From Sedimentisphaerales bacterium (lineage in GTDB: Bacteria; Planctomycetota; Phycisphaerae; Sedimentisphaerales; SG8-4): a stretch of DNA of 64,000 bases. Positions within the stretch are counted from its first letter, which is position 1. Every line of letters starts with the position of its first letter. The stretch covers positions 1 to 64,000 of the forward strand of contig JAFGJR010000184.1 in the NCBI GenBank assembly GCA_016928975.1, given 5' to 3'. Of this stretch, positions 14,936 through 23,961 are shown one piece after another. Both the position numbers and the translations under genes were made by a program. The notes under the pieces were generated by a model. That model searched no databases and was not told the DNA's origin. It saw nothing but the letters and a program-made list of their open reading frames with translations.

Positions 14936-17815
14936 ATGCGCATCGCTGCCCTGACATGCCGGAGCTTTTACAGCCTCCTGAGGGGGGCAGTGCCGGTGCT
15001 TCGGTGGGTGGAGAAGGTAGCGGAGTATGGCTACGGGGCGGTGGCCCTGGCGGATGTCAATTCGATGTCGGGCGTGGTGGACCTGTGCGAGGCGGCGGGG
15101 CCCACCGACATCCGGCCGATTGTCGGCGTCGAAATCCTGACGGACAGCCAGCGGGCGATCCTGCTCGCCGAGGACCGGATCGGCTATGGAAATCTCTGCC
15201 GGATCACGACGGCGAGAAATCTCGACAGCCGGTTCGACCTTGTCGAGCAATTGCGGGCCGACCATCACGGCGTGCTCTGTGTCTGCTCGCAGCCGGGTCT
15301 GCTAAGACAGTTGAAGGATGTTATCCCGCGGGACTATCTGTTTGCCGGCTGTAACGATCCAGAGAAAGCACAGTGGGCGGCCGGTCAGGGCGTGGAGCCG
15401 ATTGCCTGGACCGGCGTCAACTGGCTGGAGAATGACGATGTGGAGATGGCGAGACTACTGGCAAGAATCCGGCGGTTGAGTGTCACGGGCGCCGGTCCCG
15501 AGGACGGCTGCGGCTTCGCGACACTTGTCACGGCCAAGGAGCTGGAGCGAAGGTTTCAGCACTGTCCGGCGGCACTGGCCAATGCAGATCGGCTCGTCGA
15601 GCGATGCAGCTTCCAGTTGCTCACCGGCAAGCCGATTCTGCCTCGGATCGAGCTGGCCAAGGGGACAACCGGCGACATCGAGCTGGCCCGGCTCTGTCAC
15701 CATGGACTTGCCAAGAGATACAACCCCGCCAGTCACGCGGTGATCAAGCGGCTGGAATACGAGCTGGCGACGGTGAAGAAGAATGGCTTCAGCGATTACT
15801 TCCTCGTCGTTCACGAGATCGTCAGCTTTGCCAAGCGGAATCATATCCCGGTCGAGGTCCGGGGCTCCGCCGCTGGCTCCTTGATCGCACACGTGCTGGG
15901 TTTCACAAGGGTCTGTCCCATCGAGAACCGCCTGTACTTCGAGCGGTTCATGAATCCCGGGCGGACGGATTGTCCCGATATCGACGTGGATTTCTGCTGG
16001 CGCAGGCGCGATGAGGTCATCCGCTTCTGCTATGAGCGATGGGGCAACGAGCGGGTCGCCATGGTCTGCAACATCAATCGCTACCGGCTTCGCAGCGCGA
16101 TTCGCGACGTGGGCCGGGCCCTGGGTCTGGAGCCCGTCCAGATCAATCAATTGGCGCGGGAGGGCAAGATCAAGAGAAGCTCCCCGATTTACAGGCTGGC
16201 GGAGAAGCTCGTAGGCATTCCGCGACACCTGGGCGTTCATTGCGGCGGGATCGTCGTCACGCCGTACCCTGTGTGGCAGATCGCCCCTCTGGAGCGGGCG
16301 AACAAAGGCGTCGTCATCACACAGTACGACAAGGACGCCGTGGAGGCGGTCGGCTTAGTGAAAATCGACCTGCTGGGCAACCGCTCGCTGTCCACCGTCA
16401 ACGAGGCGATCCAGATCGTCCACGCCACGCGAAACGGCGACAGACATCTGAGCTTCGATCCCGGTGACAAGAAAACAGCGGACATGTTGAGCGCAGGCGA
16501 TAGTCTCGGCGTATTTCAAAGCGAGTCGCCCGGCATGCGGCAGCTTCTTCGCGGATTGAAGGTGAAAAGCAAAAAGGACCTGGCGATCGCACTATCTCTG
16601 ATTCGACCCGGGCCGGCCTCGGGCGGGATGAAGAGCGAGTTCATCGAACGACACGTCAACGGCAAACCCTTCAAGTATCTCCACCCGAAGATCGAAACGC
16701 TCCTGGGCGACACGTACGGCGTGATGCTCTACCAGGAGGACGTGATGCGGATCGCGGTGGAGGTCGCCGGTTACACGGTGGCCGATGCGGATCGCTTTCG
16801 GTCCGAGGTCTCCAAGAAGGTCTCCCCCTCGCGCTTGCAGGCGCAGTACGTTGATTTCGTTCGCGTGCGTGCAGACCGGGCAGGGATCGACCGCCAGACC
16901 GCCGAGACGATCTGGGACGAGGTCCTGCGGTTCGCCGCCTACTCGTACTGCAAGGCCCACGCGACTGTCTACGCGAATATCGCGTGGGAGACGGCGTACC
17001 TCAAGGCCCACTATCCCGCCCAGTTCTACTGCTCGCTGTTCAACAACCACCAGGGGATGTATCCGCTGCGAGTCTATGTCTGGGATGCTCGCAGGCACGG
17101 CGTGAAGGTCCTGCCGCCCCACGTGAACCACAGTGACATCGAATGGAGCTTCCAAGGCAACGCGATTCGCGCAGGACTGAACATCGTGAAGGGCTTGAGC
17201 GGCGGCACCACCGGCGCGATCCTCGGACAGAGGCGGATTCGAGAATTCACGGATGTCGATGACTTGCGAAGGCGCGTTCGGTTTCGCAGGCCCGAATTGC
17301 AGAACCTGATCCATGCGGGAGCCTGTGACGGGCTGGGTCCGACGCGGCCGGCGATGCTGAGCAGGCTGCGATTCGATCTGTCACAGCAGAGTCAGCCGAT
17401 GCTGTTCGATCTCTACCGGGACGGCGTAGCGGAGGGCCTGCCCGACTATGATCGGGTAGCGAAGCTGGCGGCGGAACTCGACGTCACGGGAATCCCGTTC
17501 ACGATGCACCCGGCGGTGCTGCTTCCAGGCCGCTATGTAACGGCGACACGACTGCGTGAGTTTCTCGGGAGAAGAACCTCTGTGGCGGGATTCGTCGTGA
17601 CCGCACGCAGGGCCAGAACGAACGACAATCGCGTGATGGGTTTCGTGACCCTGGAGGATGCCACAGGACTGATCGAGGTGAGCTTCTTCCCGGATCGGAT
17701 TACGCTCTATAGAACGATCTGCTCCTACGGCGGCCCGGTCTGGGTCAGCGGCAAAGTCACGGAGCACCTGTCCTCCCTCTGCCTGGACGCATCCGCCTGC
17801 GGCAGAAGGCAATAG
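14936..17815 (+). CDS. DnaE-type DNA polymerase III alpha subunit, short, with degenerate PHP domain
   Basis: C-family DNA polymerase of 959 residues, shorter than DnaE (about 1160) and near the short end for error-prone DnaE2. The palm catalytic motif PDIDVDF places Asp348, Asp350 and Asp352, and the third acidic residue is Asp478 in KIDLLG. The N-terminal PHP domain has lost its metal ligands: the usual LHxHS is LTCRS and TDH is ADVN. An OB domain lies at about residues 855-930. ATG 14936 is preferred to an in-frame TTG at 14876; GGACGGGG lies upstream. Linkage to lexA suggests a translesion role (inference). No imuA or imuB is present. Confidence 0.88.
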   Translation: MRIAALTCRSFYSLLRGAVPVLRWVEKVAEYGYGAVALADVNSMSGVVDLCEAAGPTDIRPIVGVEILTDSQRAILLAEDRIGYGNLCRITTARNLDSRFDLVEQLRADHHGVLCVCSQPGLLRQLKDVIPRDYLFAGCNDPEKAQWAAGQGVEPIAWTGVNWLENDDVEMARLLARIRRLSVTGAGPEDGCGFATLVTAKELERRFQHCPAALANADRLVERCSFQLLTGKPILPRIELAKGTTGDIELARLCHHGLAKRYNPASHAVIKRLEYELATVKKNGFSDYFLVVHEIVSFAKRNHIPVEVRGSAAGSLIAHVLGFTRVCPIENRLYFERFMNPGRTDCPDIDVDFCWRRRDEVIRFCYERWGNERVAMVCNINRYRLRSAIRDVGRALGLEPVQINQLAREGKIKRSSPIYRLAEKLVGIPRHLGVHCGGIVVTPYPVWQIAPLERANKGVVITQYDKDAVEAVGLVKIDLLGNRSLSTVNEAIQIVHATRNGDRHLSFDPGDKKTADMLSAGDSLGVFQSESPGMRQLLRGLKVKSKKDLAIALSLIRPGPASGGMKSEFIERHVNGKPFKYLHPKIETLLGDTYGVMLYQEDVMRIAVEVAGYTVADADRFRSEVSKKVSPSRLQAQYVDFVRVRADRAGIDRQTAETIWDEVLRFAAYSYCKAHATVYANIAWETAYLKAHYPAQFYCSLFNNHQGMYPLRVYVWDARRHGVKVLPPHVNHSDIEWSFQGNAIRAGLNIVKGLSGGTTGAILGQRRIREFTDVDDLRRRVRFRRPELQNLIHAGACDGLGPTRPAMLSRLRFDLSQQSQPMLFDLYRDGVAEGLPDYDRVAKLAAELDVTGIPFTMHPAVLLPGRYVTATRLREFLGRRTSVAGFVVTARRARTNDNRVMGFVTLEDATGLIEVSFFPDRITLYRTICSYGGPVWVSGKVTEHLSSLCLDASACGRRQ

Positions 17816-17899
17816 CCATGCGCCAAGCACGAGCGGGGCCGGCCCCTCAAAGTGCAAAGGGCTGCAAGCCTCAGCCCGCAGCCCCGGAGACGTGCGGGA

Positions 17900-18631
17900 T
17901 CATCCTTGCCAAGGACCTCTGCGTATGCGGAGCGATCGGATCATGAACAGCCCTATGCTGCTGAGCACAAGGGCGCCGGGAGCGGGGATCGGAATCTGGA
18001 TCTCCGTCAGCATGTCCTGATACTGCGGATGGGTCAACGCTACGAGGCTGGCCTTTGGACCGGTCCCGTCGAGGCTGTTCAAGAGGGTGTTGGTTCCGAG
18101 ATTGAGATCGTTGCTTCGGACGCTGCCGCTGGAGATATCATAGGTGCCGGACGTCTCGAACACGATCTCCCAGACCGCCAGTTGGAACTGGGCGGCCTGC
18201 TCGTTCGTCATGGTCGCGCTGAAGTGCCTTCCCCACAACTCCTGGAGAAGGTCCGCCTTGGCGGCAGTCATCGAGGAGCTGATGAAGGTGGGATTCGGTG
18301 CCTCGGCCAGCGGCACGACATCATATGTCACAGGCAGATAGGACGGGCCCTGCGACAGGTCGATGCAGAACCCCAGCAGCGGATCGGTCAGATATGCGCC
18401 GTCGCCGGTTGCCGCCGTGACATCATGCACGTAGTACCCTGCCACGACGCCGCTGCTGTACGCCACTTCGTAAGGAGGGTATACGCCGTCCGAGCTGGCA
18501 TAGAGCGAGACCGTCTTGTAGGCGCCCGCCTCCCACGTCAGGTACTTCATGGTGACCGTGCCGGTAGGCGCCGCGACGGCGGGCAAGGCCATACACCCAC
18601 ATAGGGACAATGCGACCCATGCTCGTTTCAT
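17900..18631 (-). CDS. Exported PEP-CTERM-like protein with possible thioester domain
   Basis: Protein of 243 residues. The signal peptide ends near residue 20 (ALSLCGCMALPAVAA). The C-terminal sorting signal IPAPGALVLSSIGLFMIRS plus the basic tail RIRRG is the PAPGA variant of PEP-CTERM anchors. The pair GFCIDLSQ (about residue 87) and QLAVWEIVFE (about 150) resembles the Cys...Gln pattern of thioester-forming surface domains. GGAGGAG precedes ATG 18631. It is likely processed by an exosortase and placed on the cell surface. No exosortase gene is in the window. The thioester assignment is tentative. Confidence 0.7.
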   Translation of the reverse strand: MKRAWVALSLCGCMALPAVAAPTGTVTMKYLTWEAGAYKTVSLYASSDGVYPPYEVAYSSGVVAGYYVHDVTAATGDGAYLTDPLLGFCIDLSQGPSYLPVTYDVVPLAEAPNPTFISSSMTAAKADLLQELWGRHFSATMTNEQAAQFQLAVWEIVFETSGTYDISSGSVRSNDLNLGTNTLLNSLDGTGPKASLVALTHPQYQDMLTEIQIPIPAPGALVLSSIGLFMIRSLRIRRGPWQG

Positions 18632-18723
18632 GCTACTTCTCCTCCACATGGTCTGGAAAACACGTCTTGGAGGGAAAGACCCGTGCACCCCCGGTGACAC
18701 TTGGACCCCCAACCAGTCTAAGC

Positions 18724-18752
18724 AGGGTATCACATTCCGCCGGCAAAGTCAA
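18724..18752 (-). promoter_or_regulatory. Candidate promoter of the PEP-CTERM-like gene
   Basis: On the minus strand TTGACT (18752-18747), a 17-base spacer and TACCCT (18729-18724), about 95 bases upstream of the ATG at 18631. Found by eye only. Confidence 0.4.
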
Positions 18753-19014
18753 TAGTCTTGAGCCACAATAGCCGGAAAATCCGCCGGACCTCGGCTATGG
18801 ACCGCGTTCAGCCGCGTCATCTGGGTTCTTCTGGGACGTTGCCGTTCCGGGCTGGGCGGGCTTTCATGCGATGAGACCGGTGGATTCTGTGCGGTCCGGT
18901 AACATCCTTGTGGTTGCCGGGCACAACCACGGCCGGTACAATGGCCTTGCTCGGCGAGAGAGTGGGCGGCGCATGACCGTCCAGCTCTTGTCGCAGGAAT
19001 GGGAAGGAGACAAT

Positions 19015-20064
19015 ATGAAACGACGAGAATTCCTCAAAGTGGCGGGTGCAGCGGCGGGGGCTTGTCCACTGGCTTCGCAGAGGCTCCTGGCGGCGTCGGC
19101 TGGCGATAGCAGGGACACGGAGCTGCCCCGACGCGTCCTCGGGCGCACGGGCGAAAAGGTCTCGACGATCGTGTTCCCCGGCCTGGCGATGATCCAGCAG
19201 GAGCAGGACGAGTGCACCGCCGCCGTCCGCCGGATCTTCGAGCGAGGCGTGAACTACTTCGATGTCGCGCCGGCCTACGGCAACGGCACGGCGGAAGTCC
19301 GGATGGGAATCGCTCTGCAGGGTCTCGACCGCAGCCGCCTCTTCCTGGCCTGCAAGACGAAGATGCGCGACAAAGACGGCGCCCGACAGGAGCTGGAGCG
19401 GTCCCTCCAGCGGCTCAAGACCGATCACTTCGATCTCTACCAGATGCACCACATTCGCGCGCCGGAGGAAGTGCAGAAGGCCTGCGGGCCCGGCGGCGCC
19501 ATCGAGACGTTCCTCAAGGCAAAGGAGGAAGGCAAGGTCCGCTTCTTCGGCTTCTCCGCCCACACGACCAAGGGTGCTCTTGAAGCCCTGAAGGCGTATT
19601 CCTTCGACACGGCGATGTTCCCGATCAGCTTTGCCGAGTACTTCCAGTTTGGTTTCGGCAAGGCGGTCCTGGAAGAGGCCGGCCGGCGGGGCACGGTGGT
19701 CCTGGGGATGAAGGCTCTTCACGGCGGGGCGCGGCCCAAGGGTGTGGAACCGACTCGCAAGTGGTGGTACCGAACAGTGGAAAAGGATGATGAAGTCGCC
19801 CTGGCGGTTCGATTCACGCTCTCGCAGCCTGGCGTTATCGCGGCGGTGCCGCCCTCATTCATCGACCTGACGGACAAGGCGATCTCCGCGGCCCAAGCGT
19901 TCCAGCCGATTACGGAGGCCGAGCTGGCGACGTTGCGACAGATGAGCGTTGGCCGAGGCTCCGTCTTCCAGGATGAGGAGAACCGGGTGAACGCGGGGCA
20001 GTCCCTGCGCGCCCTGCTGCATCAGGACTGCCCGCACGGACACTGTTATCCGGTGAATGCTTGA
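19015..20064 (+). CDS. Tat-exported aldo/keto reductase
   Basis: Aldo/keto reductase of about 349 residues. The twin-arginine-like signal MKRREFLKVAGAAAGACPL starts at ATG 19015, which is preceded by GGAAGGAG. The catalytic features are FDVAPAYGNG (Asp and Tyr), CKTKM (Lys) and the QMHHI strand. The C-terminal tail DCPHGHCYP carries two cysteines and two histidines. It is the first gene of a close operon: the fucosidase gene starts 8 bases after its stop. Presumed role is oxidation or reduction of released sugars in the periplasm; substrate unknown. Confidence 0.87.
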   Translation: MKRREFLKVAGAAAGACPLASQRLLAASAGDSRDTELPRRVLGRTGEKVSTIVFPGLAMIQQEQDECTAAVRRIFERGVNYFDVAPAYGNGTAEVRMGIALQGLDRSRLFLACKTKMRDKDGARQELERSLQRLKTDHFDLYQMHHIRAPEEVQKACGPGGAIETFLKAKEEGKVRFFGFSAHTTKGALEALKAYSFDTAMFPISFAEYFQFGFGKAVLEEAGRRGTVVLGMKALHGGARPKGVEPTRKWWYRTVEKDDEVALAVRFTLSQPGVIAAVPPSFIDLTDKAISAAQAFQPITEAELATLRQMSVGRGSVFQDEENRVNAGQSLRALLHQDCPHGHCYPVNA

Positions 20065-20072
20065 GGTCTACC

Positions 20073-22367
20073 ATGTGCCGAGCCTGGGTAGTCGCGTGTG
20101 CGTTGGCAGTAGCCGTCATTGTCGCTTCGGTCAGGGCGGAGCCTCGCGCCGAGCATGGGCTGCACTACACGGCGCCGGCGACCGTCTGGGATGAAGCGAT
20201 GCCCCTGGGCAACGGGCTGCTCGGGGCGCTGGTCTGGGGCGACGGCAAGCCGTTGCGGATCTCGCTGGATCGCACGGACCTGTGGGACCTGCGTCCGGTG
20301 CCGGAGTTCCACACGCCGGACTACTCATACAAGACGATGCGACAGTGGGTGAAGAAGGGCCGGATTGAGGACCTGCACCGGCTGTACGACAAGCCCTACG
20401 GCAATCCCGGCCCGACGAAGATTCCCGCCGGACGCATCGAGCTGACCTTCGCGGACGACTCCACGTTCGAGAGCGCCTCGCTGGATATCGCAAAAGCGAT
20501 TTGTGAGACCCGGTTTACCAGCGGGACCACGGTCCGCGTCTTCACGCACGCAACGCAGCGGATCGGGGTCATCGAAGTGCAGTCGGGCCGGCCCGCGCGG
20601 GTTGTGCTGCTGGCGCCCCCGTTTGCCGGGAAGATCACGGAGGAAGCGGGCGCAGGCAAGATCAGCGCCGGCGACCTGGCGAGCCTGCGATACGATGCGC
20701 CCATCGAGTCTCGGGGGGCTGACTGGACCGGCTACCTCCAGAAGGGCTGGGGCGATTTCCGCTTTGCCGTGGCCCTCGCATGGCGAGAGACCGGGCCTCG
20801 CTGGCTGGCGGCGTGGTCAATCGCAACATCGGGGGATTCGAACGAGCCTCTGGAGGCCGCCCGCGCCGACTGCCGGCGTGCATTGGAGGCAGGGCTTGAC
20901 ATGTTGCTTGAGAGTCACACCCAGTGGTGGGCTTCCTACTGGGGCAGGGCTGCGGTGTCCGTACCCAATCCCATCGTGGAGCGGCAGTGGTATCTCGAGA
21001 TGTACAAGTTCGGCTCGGCAGCTCGGCCCGATACGCCGCCGATCACGTTGCAGGGTCCCTGGACCGCGGACGATATGAAGATTCCGCCGTGGAAGGGCGA
21101 CTATCATCACGACCTGAATACACAGTTGAGCTACTGGCCCGCCTATAGCGGCAATCAGCTTGAGGGCGCCTCGGGGTACGTGACGTGGTTGTGGCGGACG
21201 AGAGAGACCGCCCGGCAGTGGACGAAGCGATTCTTCGATCTGCCCGGTCTGAACGTGCCCATGACGGCGGACCTGGAGCAGAACCAGATCGGCGGCTGGC
21301 ACCAGTACACGCACTCCGCGACGACCGCCGCGTGGCTGGCCCATCATTTCTACTTGCAGTGGCGCTACAGCATGGACCGCCAGTTCCTGCGCGAGCGAGT
21401 GTGGCCCTGGCTGAGGGATGCCTCGATCTTCCTGGAGGCGGTGACGGAGAAGGGGCCGGACGGCAAGCGAACCCTGCCGCTCAGCTCCTCGCCCGAGGTC
21501 AACGACAACCGGCTGGACGCATGGTTCCCCTCCATCACCAACTATGACCTGGCCCTCATCCGATGGGCCTTCGAGAAAACGGCGGAGATAGCGAAGGAAC
21601 TCGGTGAAGACCGCGAGGCGGAACATTGGCGACAAGTCCTGGCGGAGATGCCGGAACTGGCCGTAGATCGCAAGAGCAACAAACTGCTTCTGGCAAAGGG
21701 CTACCCGCTTCCCTTCTCTCACAGGCACTTCTCTCATCTGATGGCGATTCACCCGCTGGGCATGATCCGCTGGGAGAATGGCCCGCGGGACCAGGCGATC
21801 ATCAGGGCTTCGCTCGCCGACCTCGACGAGAAGGGCACGAAGGCCTGGTGCGGCTACAGCTTCTCGTGGCTGGCGAACCTGGCGGCAAGGGCCCGTGACG
21901 GCCACAAGGCGGAGCGGGCGCTGGAGGTCTTCGCCACCGCGTTCTGCCTTCGCAACGGATTCCATTGCAACGGCGATCAGTCGGGCAAAGGGTATTCCGA
22001 CTTTCGTTATCGGCCTTTCACGCTGGAGGGAAACTTCGCCGCCGCCGCCGGCTTGCAGGAGATGCTCCTGCAAAGCTACGGCGGCACGATCCGCGTCTTC
22101 CCGGCGGTCCCGTCCCCCTGGAAGGATGTCTCGTTCCAGACTCTGCGGGCCGAAGGGGCGTTCCTCGTTTCCGCCACCCGTAAAGGCGGGCTGACTCAGT
22201 CCGTGGAGATCGTCGCGGAGAAAGGGGGCACTGTGCGTTTGGAGAACCCGTTCGGCCCGGCCGCATACACGACCGTCGGTGTCACGGCTGACGACATCAA
22301 CGCGGACACAACTGGTCTGGTCATCGAGACTTCACCGGGTCAGAGAATAAGGCTCACTCGCAGGTAG
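20073..22367 (+). CDS. Glycoside hydrolase family 95-like (alpha-L-fucosidase type), secreted
   Basis: Protein of about 764 residues. The signal peptide is MCRAWVVACALAVAVIVASV. The GH95 N-terminal domain begins YTAPATVWDEAMPLGNGLLG, close to the family's PA..W.EALPIGNG opening. The (alpha/alpha)6 barrel (about 270-640) contains MTADLEQNQIGGWHQYTHS, SSSPEVNDN and HRHFSHLMAIHPLG, and a C-terminal beta domain follows. GH95 enzymes cleave alpha-1,2-L-fucose or L-galactose. ATG 20073 is chosen over a TTG at 20061 because it directly starts the signal peptide. Specificity is not provable here. Confidence 0.85.
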   Translation: MCRAWVVACALAVAVIVASVRAEPRAEHGLHYTAPATVWDEAMPLGNGLLGALVWGDGKPLRISLDRTDLWDLRPVPEFHTPDYSYKTMRQWVKKGRIEDLHRLYDKPYGNPGPTKIPAGRIELTFADDSTFESASLDIAKAICETRFTSGTTVRVFTHATQRIGVIEVQSGRPARVVLLAPPFAGKITEEAGAGKISAGDLASLRYDAPIESRGADWTGYLQKGWGDFRFAVALAWRETGPRWLAAWSIATSGDSNEPLEAARADCRRALEAGLDMLLESHTQWWASYWGRAAVSVPNPIVERQWYLEMYKFGSAARPDTPPITLQGPWTADDMKIPPWKGDYHHDLNTQLSYWPAYSGNQLEGASGYVTWLWRTRETARQWTKRFFDLPGLNVPMTADLEQNQIGGWHQYTHSATTAAWLAHHFYLQWRYSMDRQFLRERVWPWLRDASIFLEAVTEKGPDGKRTLPLSSSPEVNDNRLDAWFPSITNYDLALIRWAFEKTAEIAKELGEDREAEHWRQVLAEMPELAVDRKSNKLLLAKGYPLPFSHRHFSHLMAIHPLGMIRWENGPRDQAIIRASLADLDEKGTKAWCGYSFSWLANLAARARDGHKAERALEVFATAFCLRNGFHCNGDQSGKGYSDFRYRPFTLEGNFAAAAGLQEMLLQSYGGTIRVFPAVPSPWKDVSFQTLRAEGAFLVSATRKGGLTQSVEIVAEKGGTVRLENPFGPAAYTTVGVTADDINADTTGLVIETSPGQRIRLTRR

Positions 22368-22374
22368 CGATCCG

Positions 22375-23961
22375 ATGGCGACCCCTGATCTCGACAAGCA
22401 AAGCAATCTCGCGACGGTCGTGGGCATCATTCTATCCGGCCTGGCGATGTCCGTGGGCTGGGGCTTTCGCGGCGATTACGGGCACGAGGCCGGCGCGATG
22501 GTCCCGGGGGCGCTGCTGGGCCTGGCGATCTGCCTCAGCTCCGGCCGGGCCGACTGGTGGCGCCGGGCGGCGATCATGGGCATGGGCGGCGCGATCGGCT
22601 GGGCCTTCGGCGGCCAGATGAGCTATGGCAAGATCGTCGGCTACACCGCCGGCTCATCGCTGCTCGACGTGTCTTATGGCTATGCCTGCCTGTTCCTCAT
22701 CGGCGGTCTGTGGGCGGGCGTCGGCTCGGCGATCCTGGCCATGAGCGTCACGCAGCCTCGTTCCTACCTGGAGCAATTCGCTCGCCCGCTGGTTATGCTG
22801 GGGCTTGCGTGGTTCGTCCTCAGCATGACCGGTGCGACGGATAGGCTCGTCGGCCGATGGTCTCTGAACGACACGGACTGGGTGGGGGCGCTGTCGGCAG
22901 TGGCCGTGTCGGGTGTGTGCGCCGTTGTGTTCGCACGAGACCGCAGCGCCTGTGCCTTGATTGCGATTCTGGCCGCGGGATGGTGGGCGGGGTATCTGGT
23001 TCTGGCCGGACTGCTGGGCCTGCACATGACGCCGCCGCGAAGCGACAACTGGGCCGGAAGCGTTGGCCTGTTTGCAACCCTGCTTGCCTACCTGCTGCGA
23101 CGCCGGGACCGTACGGCCGTGATGCTCGCCGGCTGGGGAGTTCTCATCGGCGGGATCGGATTCGCGCTTGGCGATTTCGCGAACATGCTCGGCAGGGCGC
23201 AGTGGGGTCCTATCGGCCGATACGAGGTCCTGCACGGCCTGGACTACTGGAAGTGGATGGAGCAGGGGTTTGGCCTCATCATGGGTCTCGGAGTCGGCAC
23301 AGTCTTCCTGCGAAACGTCAGGGCAGACTTGGCTGCACCCCGTGAGGATTCGCAAGGGAAGCGACTGGCTGTCGTGTCGCTGCTGTTCCTTCTGATCGTC
23401 ATGATGTGGCTGAACCTCTCAAAGAATATCTCCAATTGGGCGAACGGCAAGCACATTCCGCCGGGCGTTCTGGGCGCCGATTCCGCGTTGTGGTTTCTCC
23501 TGATCGGTGCACTGCTGGCCGGCGTCATGGTCGTCGCGATTGTTCAGCATCGTCGCGGCCGGCTGCCGCTCGCTCCGGCGAGCGACTTCGGTCGCACCCA
23601 GATCCTGTTTCTCCTGATCCTCTGGATTGCCGTCATCGGGGCGTTCACGCAGGCTCTGCCGGGCCTGTCGGGCAGGGGAGTCTTCCTCGTGCAGGCGAGC
23701 TTCCTGATCACGGCGGGCGTGTGCTCGCTGATCGTCGTCAGCCTGCGGGGACAAGCGCAGCCGCAGCTTGCTGAGCCGCGACAGCCGTCAGAGGCCTCCT
23801 GGCGGCTCGGGTGGACGTTCTGGGCGTGCCTGTGCCTTGTGCCGCTGCTTCTGTTCGTCACGGCATATCTGACAGTTGCCTCGCACGACGGCCCGCTGCC
23901 CCACAGCCAGGTGCGGTTCTCGCCTCCGCCGGCCGCGGAGTCTACTCCTGCTCGGCCGTGA
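22375..23961 (+). CDS. Polytopic membrane protein of unknown function
   Basis: Protein of 528 residues with about 12 hydrophobic spans, starting 7 bases after the fucosidase gene. Notable sequences are LSGLAMSVGWGFRGDYGHEAGAM at the N-terminus and a conserved-looking GGAIGWAFGGQMSYGKIVGY. I do not recognise a transporter family. The position between a fucosidase and a sialidase-like gene suggests uptake or export of glycan products, but this is inference. Its last 20 bases overlap the end of the convergent sialidase-like gene. Confidence 0.75.
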   Translation: MATPDLDKQSNLATVVGIILSGLAMSVGWGFRGDYGHEAGAMVPGALLGLAICLSSGRADWWRRAAIMGMGGAIGWAFGGQMSYGKIVGYTAGSSLLDVSYGYACLFLIGGLWAGVGSAILAMSVTQPRSYLEQFARPLVMLGLAWFVLSMTGATDRLVGRWSLNDTDWVGALSAVAVSGVCAVVFARDRSACALIAILAAGWWAGYLVLAGLLGLHMTPPRSDNWAGSVGLFATLLAYLLRRRDRTAVMLAGWGVLIGGIGFALGDFANMLGRAQWGPIGRYEVLHGLDYWKWMEQGFGLIMGLGVGTVFLRNVRADLAAPREDSQGKRLAVVSLLFLLIVMMWLNLSKNISNWANGKHIPPGVLGADSALWFLLIGALLAGVMVVAIVQHRRGRLPLAPASDFGRTQILFLLILWIAVIGAFTQALPGLSGRGVFLVQASFLITAGVCSLIVVSLRGQAQPQLAEPRQPSEASWRLGWTFWACLCLVPLLLFVTAYLTVASHDGPLPHSQVRFSPPPAAESTPARP

